Origin: Agriotes lineatus
Taxonomy: Eukaryota; Arthropoda; Insecta; Coleoptera; Elateridae
Reading direction: 5' to 3'
Assembly: GCA_940337035.1 (NCBI GenBank)
Contig: OW679197.1
Span: forward strand, 55,015,903-55,079,902
DNA length: 64,000 nucleotides
The position numbers and the translations under genes are program-made. Shown here one piece after another: positions 58,086 to 64,000 of the stretch (positions within the stretch are counted from its first letter, which is position 1; every line of letters begins with the position of its first letter). Under the pieces are notes generated by a model. The model was not told the origin of the DNA and ran no database searches. It saw only the letters and a program-made list of their open reading frames with translations.

Positions 58086-58288
58086 AGAAACTCAATTGCA
58101 GCAGGCCCTGGATACCCTGAATCAGTTGGCAATACTGAAATGTATTGTTGTTGCCACTGTAAGTCTATGTCAAATTCGAGGTTAGCAGGCTAGGTTTTCC
58201 ATCGGTTTTGACACAGACTGACGCAAAACCTAACCTGCTAACCTCGAATTTGACATAGACTTACAGGGCCTGCTGCAATTGAGTTTTT
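58086..58288. mobile_element. Foldback MITE with a small interruption
   Basis: AACTCAATTGCAGCAGGCCC and its inverse bound the unit. Inner arms GTAAGTCTATGTCAAATTCG plus AGGTTAGCAGG mirror each other around a 25-30 bp loop. The left arm holds 48 bp absent from the right arm (58111-58158). Confidence 0.8.
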
Positions 58289-59105
58289 AAAAAATCACAC
58301 TGTATGTATAAATACAGAGTTCTATGTCAGTTAATTTTAATACAGTTTTAACAACAGCTGTGTTCGTTTTAATGTGAGTTAACATAGGTTACAATTGTTT
58401 TAAATCTAAGATTTGGTTTGGCCTTCTTGTTTGCGAAAAATACTCCAACCCTACTATCCTCTCAACAAGTTCCCAACTTTTCTATTCTCTCAACAAGTTC
58501 CAAACTCTTCAGTAATTACCAAACATATTAACCTGGTCATCTCAATCAACAATCTACGTTCTCCGAATTACTTCAGAAAAAAATTAAATAATTGGGAACA
58601 CTTCGGCCATAAGAGTAAATAATACGAATAAGAATTTATGGATGACGTTAGTTCATAGTTTTAAGGGAATTTTAGCTTTTAGCTTTATTCACGGCGATTA
58701 ATAAAACTTGACGAAACTTATTTTCAGATGGTACTCCATGCAATGGCTGACTTTGAATTTTACATTTCTACGACATTTGCAATACACTAAAATAATGTTG
58801 GTTCTTTTATTGCTCGTTAATAGCTCTGATATGAAGTGTTATGTTTTAAGTCTTATTATTGGTTTTGAAAGTTACATCTGTCAGAATTATCTGTCTATAA
58901 TTACGTTAATGTCATAAAGGCACAGAAACTCTGATTAATGTGTCTTTTAGATAAATACATATTATAATAGGTAAGAATCAAATGGTCCATATTCATCGTG
59001 GGTTGGTAGGTTTTATGATGACTTCAATTCCTACACATTGGTATGTTTCGGCATATTAAATGCATAAAATGTTGCAATCTTCAAGCATAAAACCTACTGA
59101 GTATG
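58289..59105. other. AT-rich stretch
   Basis: No gene recognised; direct copies of CCTCTCAACAAGTTCCxAAC lie near 58458 and 58486. Confidence 0.4.
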
Positions 59106-59107
59106 TA

Positions 59108-59340
59108 CAGTCGTGTGCAAATAAATCTGGGACAGTGTTTTTTTCACATGCAGATTCAGTTAAGAGTTGAAGAATATCTCAATGGATCTTCTGCTATCAG
59201 AAAGAGTTACATTAAACCTTAACAGGTACTGAAACCCGTAACTCTATCTGATAAGAGAAAATCCGAGGAAATATTCTTCAAATTCTTAACTGAATCTGCA
59301 TGTGAAAAAACACTGTCCCAGATTTATTTGCACACGACTG
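59108..59340. mobile_element. TA-flanked foldback MITE, 233 bp
   Basis: Arms of about 110 bp begin CAGTCGTGTGCAAATAAATC and include CACATGCAGATTCAGTTAAG; TA at 59106-59107 and 59341-59342. The CAGTCGTGTGCAAATAA end is of Tc1 type. Very high arm identity. Confidence 0.92.
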
Positions 59341-59479
59341 TACATTAGTAAAACGCATATAAAAAGTAAGCATAAATGCTTACAAATTCAGAAACACACA
59401 TAATATTTCAACGTAGTAGACAACCCCATAATGTTTGAATAAAATTTTGCCATTTAGCATGATGGTAAGGTAGTTGGGT

Positions 59480-59543
59480 CGCCATGTAATGTGCAGGTTG
59501 GGTTGCAGTCTCAAGAAGTAAATGGCTTCATGAGCACTTCACA
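59480..59543 (-). repeat. Right inverted end of putative MULE
   Basis: Inverse counterpart of 54085-54135. Confidence 0.75.
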
Positions 59544-59847
59544 TATAAATAACAAATGTGTAATTTCTAAGAGTATTTAAATAGTTGTATCTCATTTGTA
59601 TAATACATGTGGCTTCCAGGCTATTTAAATTTAGAAAACATTGTGAAGTTAAGCTTGAACACAATAGTTTAATTAAAAAAATATGAGAAGAAAATTCCTC
59701 ATTATTCGTCCTCAGCATTCAATTAAACAGATTTGCTTCTAATGAATAGAAGGCAAAATACGGTTATTATTATAGTAATTGTGTTAAATACAAAAACCTT
59801 GCTCTTGACACTGTTAGAAACAAAAACCCACTAATACGTGCTTTGTC

Positions 59848-59930
59848 GGGCTCGGTGGCTCAGGGGTGAAGCATCCTGACCACTGATTCAATGGTCGCGA
59901 GTTCAATTCCAGGTCAGGGTCAGGTCTATA
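59848..59930 (+). mobile_element. tRNA-derived SINE-like sequence
   Basis: TCGGTGGCTCAGGGGTGAAG fits a pol III A box, and GCGAGTTCAATTCCAGG 45 bp later fits a B box. A tRNA fold is only partly possible and the 3' part runs into unrelated sequence, as in a tRNA-headed SINE. The SINE body may extend to about 60070. Confidence 0.6.
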
Positions 59931-60070
59931 GAATGTTATCTTTTGGTAGAGATATAAAACCGTGGTTCATGTTACTACGATGTGTACTACCTATGTAAAC
60001 GATCCCTTGCTAGGGTTGGAATTCTTTAGCCCCGATAAAATTACTGATACTCGGCGTGTCTAGAGATTAT

Positions 60071-60959
60071 CCATAACAAACAACGACAATCACAATACGT
60101 CCTTTTGTTTGTCTCTGCAGGCGAAGTGGTAACTAAACAATTCATTAAAATGAGGCAACGGGATTATATCCTCGTAGATACCTATTTTCTATCACCATAC
60201 AGATGCCCTTGGTATTGCAAATGCACTACATTATTCGTATTGAGGAGTTAACAAATTGAAAGTAATATCCTTTTTGTTAAAGTGCAACTGGTTCGTATAC
60301 ATCTGTAAAAAGTAATTTGATTATTGTAGAAAAAGATAGTAACCTTTGTTTTTTATTGTTGCCGATGACACGACATGGGGGTGCTATTGCAAATTTGTAT
60401 TAAACATGCAGCAATACAGTAAACGGGAGATACGTTAAACTTCTAACACTGTTTTGAGATGAAAAGGGCAAAAATCCTCAGCAGTTCCATTTTAATTAGC
60501 ATGTAGTAAGTTATGTCAAAAATTTGAAAAAGCTTTGAGAAAATATGAAAGCTGTAGTTGAGCGCTTTGTGGGATTTTCTTAGCGTTCGTCCAATAAATT
60601 GTAATTTTGAAACTTTAATGTTTGAACCAATGGAATTTTAAGTATAGCTCGCTTGCTCGTCACATAGTTTTTTTCTAGGCATATCTAATATCTACTTTTG
60701 AAGTGTCTGTAGTGTAAAGTTATTTTACATTTGAACCTTTTCCAGAGCTCTCTCGCAAGACGATAGTACACTTTTATGTGTTGTAAGTCCTGATCAGACA
60801 TAATTTTATTCTTTCATTCTGTAAGCTAGAAACAATTTTTTCTATAAATGATTTTATTTTCGACTAGAAGTTGTCCTGAAAATAATTTTCATTGATGCAT
60901 TTTCTTGTAGATAATTTTCTTTTTGATAGTTATAACTAAAGTTGCAAGTTTTTTAAATA
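60071..60959. other. Stretch with nothing recognised
   Basis: No gene, RNA or repeat identified. Confidence 0.4.
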
Positions 60960-61770
60960 CAAATTTTGGTATAAGCCGAGTTGAGGTTTAAAAAAGCGAC
61001 TGCGGAATACAAGATGAACCTGGCCTCTGTCCTGTCTGAATTGATTGGATGAAAAATAATTTTGAAATTCAAATTAATTTTCCACATCCGCATCCAGGGC
61101 AGGAGGAGCCGCCGCATTAAAAAATAAAAGCCTTCAAATTCAAGGGAATTGTCTATCGGAGTGGAAAACTTATATGCTCCGTAATTTGGTTCGTAAATTT
61201 AATTCAAATAAAATCGTACTTTTATTTGCCACCTTGTTTAAATTGCGAATGGGATTACCTCCGCTCCATTGATGTCAAATTGCTTGGGGTGTTCCGAACG
61301 TTTTTATATTATAATGCGGACTCTGCCTTGGGTCTCGATAATAGCAAAAATCGGCGATTCGAGCCGGCGACCGGCAATAATTGCGAAAGTGTGCATGACA
61401 GGTCGAGTCTTACTTTCGGCGCGATTCCTGAAAGCTCCGAGGCGCGCCATTTAAATTGAAATTCCCAGCCTGCAAAAGCAATTGACAAGTAATTTTGCAG
61501 AGACCAATGGTCATTTGTGCTCTGTAAATGAGTTAGAGCCGAGCGAATGAAATTAGAAGCAGTGCTCGTGATCAAAGCTGGCACAATGTAACCCTTTTTG
61601 GCTTTCCAATCCACACGCGCGGCTGCCACTTCGAAAAATGGATTTGCGCCCGCATTCGGGGAAACGCATTTCCTACGTTTCCATTGTTAAAGCCGAACAT
61701 TCGGATATGTAAATCAATTTATCGGCCGTTTGGGCAGCTTTATTTTGCTTAATTTCCAAGCAAACCATTA
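60960..61770. promoter_or_regulatory. Candidate conserved noncoding island H
   Basis: Complex, higher-GC, repeat-free DNA with TTTATTTGCC, CAAATTAATTTTCC, GTAATTTGG and ATTAATTGT-like cores. A 106-codon minus-strand frame (61309-61629) has no motif or splice sites, and plus-strand frames overlap it. Inferred regulatory DNA like the other islands. Confidence 0.4.
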
Positions 61771-61970
61771 ACTCTATCTGTAGTGAATTTCTGCAAAAAA
61801 ATCATACACATGCGAGGAGTATCAAATTAATTGTTTGCAATATTGCATTATATTGTTCTTGCTAATACACACAAAATCGATTAAGTTCGAAATTACATTC
61901 GGTTGTTTTATATACAACACTTTCATGTGTTAAAAAATAAAAAATAAATAATGCTTTGGCTAAATAGTAC

Positions 61971-62149
61971 TTACTGTAGAATATCGGTATATGATGGTTT
62001 AGAACTTATACTAACTCCATTTCATTTTATAATTGTAAAACACACTATACCTTCGAATTCTATATTTATTTATCATAATACTAATTCTTGTAACCTAGTG
62101 ATATGCATTAGGTTATGCATAAATGTAGATCACTAGATTACTATATGCA
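61971..62149 (-). repeat. 3' LTR, 179 bp
   Basis: On the minus strand starts TGCATATAGTAATCTAGTGA right after the polypurine tract. Homologous to the 5' LTR through TGTAACCTAG, AGGTTATG and ATCGGTATATGATGG blocks. Confidence 0.8.
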
Positions 62150-62163
62150 GTTCTCTTCCCCAG
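62150..62163 (-). other. Polypurine tract
   Basis: Minus strand CTGGGGAAGAGAAC directly before the 3' LTR. Confidence 0.75.
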
Positions 62164-62400
62164 ATTTTTTTGTTTTAGCTTAAAGGGGTTTATCGTTTGG
62201 TGAGAAGAAAAACTCTTATACCACAAATCCGAAGGGCTGCTGCTAAATTCAATTTCATTCAATATTATGGACAGTCGTTCAGATGTTGTACCCGCATAAG
62301 CCTGAATCAAGCGCTTTTTAATCTTTGTGTAGAGGAAAATCGGCAATTAGGTCGCGTACTTGCACTGCAATAAGGTGTAAATAAAGAGAAATTATGTTGA
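62164..62400 (-). pseudogene. gypsy gag remnant
   Basis: Minus strand FLYTKIKKRLIQAYAGTTSE followed by RLSIILNEIEFSSSPSDLWY resembles the YxxLKxxLIxxYxxSxxxRLxxLLxxxxLGDxxPSxLL region of insect gypsy capsid proteins. The frame ends by deletion near the polypurine tract. Confidence 0.7.
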
Positions 62401-62470
62401 TTTTTTTAGTGATTAAATTTGTCACTGAGCGAATTATTTTTTCGCCAAAGTGAATATCGAGATGTTCAGA

Positions 62471-62487
62471 TCACGTCGGGGTCACCA
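62471..62487 (-). other. tRNA primer-binding site
   Basis: Minus strand TGGTGACCCCGACGTGA directly after the 5' LTR, the common primer site of insect gypsy elements. Confidence 0.8.
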
Positions 62488-63527
62488 TTATACAGAGTAT
62501 TGGTATATGGTAGTTGAGAATTAAAACTAACTGCATTTTATTTAAGAATTATAGATGTAGAATAAATTACAATTCGTATCTTTGAATTAGAAAATAATTC
62601 TGTATTTATTTATTATCTATATATTTAAAACGTGAAGCGTTTCCTTTCGACATCTATTTTGAGACTTCCACTGGTCCGAGTTCAATAATTATTTTTTTAA
62701 ATGAAAGCCGTTACCATTTAAATGTGCACAAAAGCCCTAAATTGAAAATAAGTTGATACTTTTTAAAGAAAAACCACCATATTGTAGCTCTCAGGTGGCT
62801 GCAGCCGGCCATGCAGTAGCAGTAAACCAAGTATATTCTCGAAGTCAGCCTGCGGCGTTCTGCTGATTTTTGCAATGGACTACTGTTACTACTAAATGTT
62901 TATTTGAAATCAACGGTCTGCTGATTCGTGAGACAAACGTCAAAGTACGTGTAAAATGACAGTTAAAGAAAATCGGTATTGCTCAGATGCTGTAAGGTGT
63001 TTTTCTGCTTATTATAATTATGTGGATGTGCTTATTTACACACTGGTTCATTGCTGTCTCTGTTGATACAAGCATACGTATATTGTTAAAACGTCTTTCG
63101 ACGTTATCGGACACCTGTTTTTCATACTCACAGTTTCTTTAGTTTAAGTTGCATTCAGTCATCGCTATTATTTTAAAATTCTATTCGGCCTTCTCCTAGC
63201 CCTTCTTTGTGGTATCCTTCCCATTTTCTCTATGCTCCTACCATGTGCGATGACAATTAATAAACCACAAAGACAGACTCTGGATAAAGTAGGAATATAT
63301 AATATTCGTCACAACCAGTATTTATCTATGCTCAAGTGTATATAGCAATGTCACGTGCGAGTAGTTCTGAAAACTTAAAAATTCAAATTTTACCTGATGG
63401 ATAGTGCCATACGTTAAACATTGTCTACAAAGAAGTTTTTTCAACGGGTCCACTAGTACTAATAATTCTTGTAACCTAGCAATATATATCTAGGTTATGT
63501 ATATATGTAAATCACTAGATTACTACA
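62488..63527 (-). repeat. 5' LTR, interrupted
   Basis: Two LTR parts (63457-63527 and 62488-62615), together about 199 bp, aligned to the 3' LTR. The interruption is the 841 bp insertion described next. Confidence 0.8.
62616..63456 (+). mobile_element. Helitron-like insertion, 841 bp
   Basis: Begins TCTATATATTTAAAACGTGA and ends GGGTCCACTAG, inserted between A (62615) and T (63457) with no target duplication. The uninterrupted 3' LTR shows the empty-site counterpart. TC start, CTRR end and A-T target are Helitron hallmarks; a clear 16-20 bp hairpin before CTAG was not seen. No Rep/helicase coding, so non-autonomous. Not a TIR element. Confidence 0.6.
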
Positions 63528-63531
63528 GTAC

Positions 63532-64000
63532 TATCCCGTGAATGGCATTATTTTAGTATATATATAACCTCCACGCCGCAACTAAATACGCTCTTGACTG
63601 TGACGCCGACAGCCAACACTGTGAGACCGGAAAAAAAACCTGCAACGGATTTATCCTCAAAATACTTACCTATTTAACTAAAATATTTATTCATATAACT
63701 TTCTTGCAAAATGTGGGCTTTTAAATAAAATAAAAATAGTTTATAATGTTATACTTTTTCGATTAGGATTTTACATTTTGTTTTAACAGCGTATTTCTTT
63801 ATATAAAATATTTATTTGTCCAGCGCTCCGGGCTGTAGCTATAATACGAGTAAAACTGTGGCTTAAACTTTATACATATACAACTTGGGTTTGTACTACA
63901 TACAACACGTCGCCTTAGAGGACTTTCTACAGCAATTTATAACCAAATCAGAAGTCAGATAACCATGAAAAACATTAACACAAGGTGTAGCACTAATAAT
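63532..64000. other. AT-rich end of window
   Basis: No gene recognised. Confidence 0.4.

Larger units (their letters stand above)
54085..59543 (+). mobile_element. MULE-type transposon with nested MITEs
   Basis: Inverted end sequences at 54085-54135 and 59480-59543 share TACTTCTTGAGACTGCAACC and flanking bases. Between them lies a decayed MULE transposase on the plus strand (54470-55400) and at least four nested foldbacks (56072, 56599, 58086, 59108). That the inverted repeats bound the MULE is inference from position; no 8-10 bp target duplication was found. Confidence 0.55.
61967..63531 (-). mobile_element. Small gypsy-type LTR element, internally deleted
   Basis: Minus-strand element with target duplication GTAC (61967-61970 and 63528-63531), two LTRs, a primer-binding site, a short gag remnant and a polypurine tract. 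Everything from within gag to the polypurine tract is deleted, so pol is absent. The 5' LTR holds a Helitron-like insertion. Confidence 0.8.

Noticed and set aside
59848..59930. Functional tRNA gene
   Set aside because: Same reason; only partial cloverleaf and no terminal pairing.
61309..61629. A 106-codon minus-strand frame in island H
   Set aside because: Overlaps plus-strand frames of similar length and has no recognisable protein features.

Overview
The window looks like insect nuclear DNA: AT-rich, with spliced coding sequence, tRNA-derived SINE-like sequences, and a heavy load of decayed animal transposons (RTE and Jockey-type LINEs, Ty3/gypsy LTR elements, mariner/Tc1, pogo-like, MULE and a candidate Helitron). 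A beetle or similar holometabolous insect is plausible, but no sequence here fixes the order.

Only one host protein-coding segment is convincing. It is an 84-nt exon at 38889-38972 (+) with a good acceptor and donor. It encodes the ELKMDVLRERE...LERQLADEQKIR stretch of the Dachshund C-terminal (DachBox-C) coiled coil. The window therefore probably lies inside the dachshund (dac) locus, with at least about 38 kb of intron on the left and 25 kb on the right. Islands of higher-GC, non-repetitive, non-coding DNA stand out from the transposon-filled AT background: about 2.0-3.0, 10.6-11.6, 24.5-25.1, 30.7-31.3, 32.0-32.5, 38.6-38.9, 40.4-41.2 and 61.0-61.8 kb. I read these as candidate intronic regulatory DNA of dac.

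The rest is mostly repeats. From left to right: a LINE RNase H relic (0.3-0.95 kb); a 4.5 kb degenerate AGAATTCTA-type minisatellite (3.1-7.7 kb); a foldback element with a mariner-like transposase tail, cut by a gypsy LTR (7.7-9.9 kb, ending at a 100-N gap); RTE LINE relics (12.1, 13.6-14.5, 16.3, 28.2-29.5, 33.1-34.3 kb); a tandem pair of hairpin units (19.8-20.5 kb); a pogo-like DDE relic (22-23.7 kb); palindromic elements (23.4 and 24.0-24.3 kb); a mariner relic (36.2-37.1 kb); a foldback (37.6-38.4 kb); and the dac exon.

Further right there is a Jockey-type LINE (42.7-46.6 kb) split by two TA-flanked foldback elements whose conceptual removal restores the reading frame; another mariner-like relic (47.1-48.1 kb); a 3.5 kb cluster of hairpin repeats (48.7-52.4 kb) with an internally deleted mariner in its middle; an unexplained GC-rich block (53.2-54.0 kb); a MULE-type element with several nested foldback MITEs (54.1-59.5 kb); and a small gypsy element (61.97-63.53 kb) with both LTRs, primer site, polypurine tract and a gag remnant, one LTR being interrupted by a Helitron-like insertion.

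No transposon gene here looks intact. The most striking theme is long palindromes and foldbacks: at least fifteen, in several unrelated sequence families, many with a short GC-rich apex containing TACG, TTCG or CGTAG.
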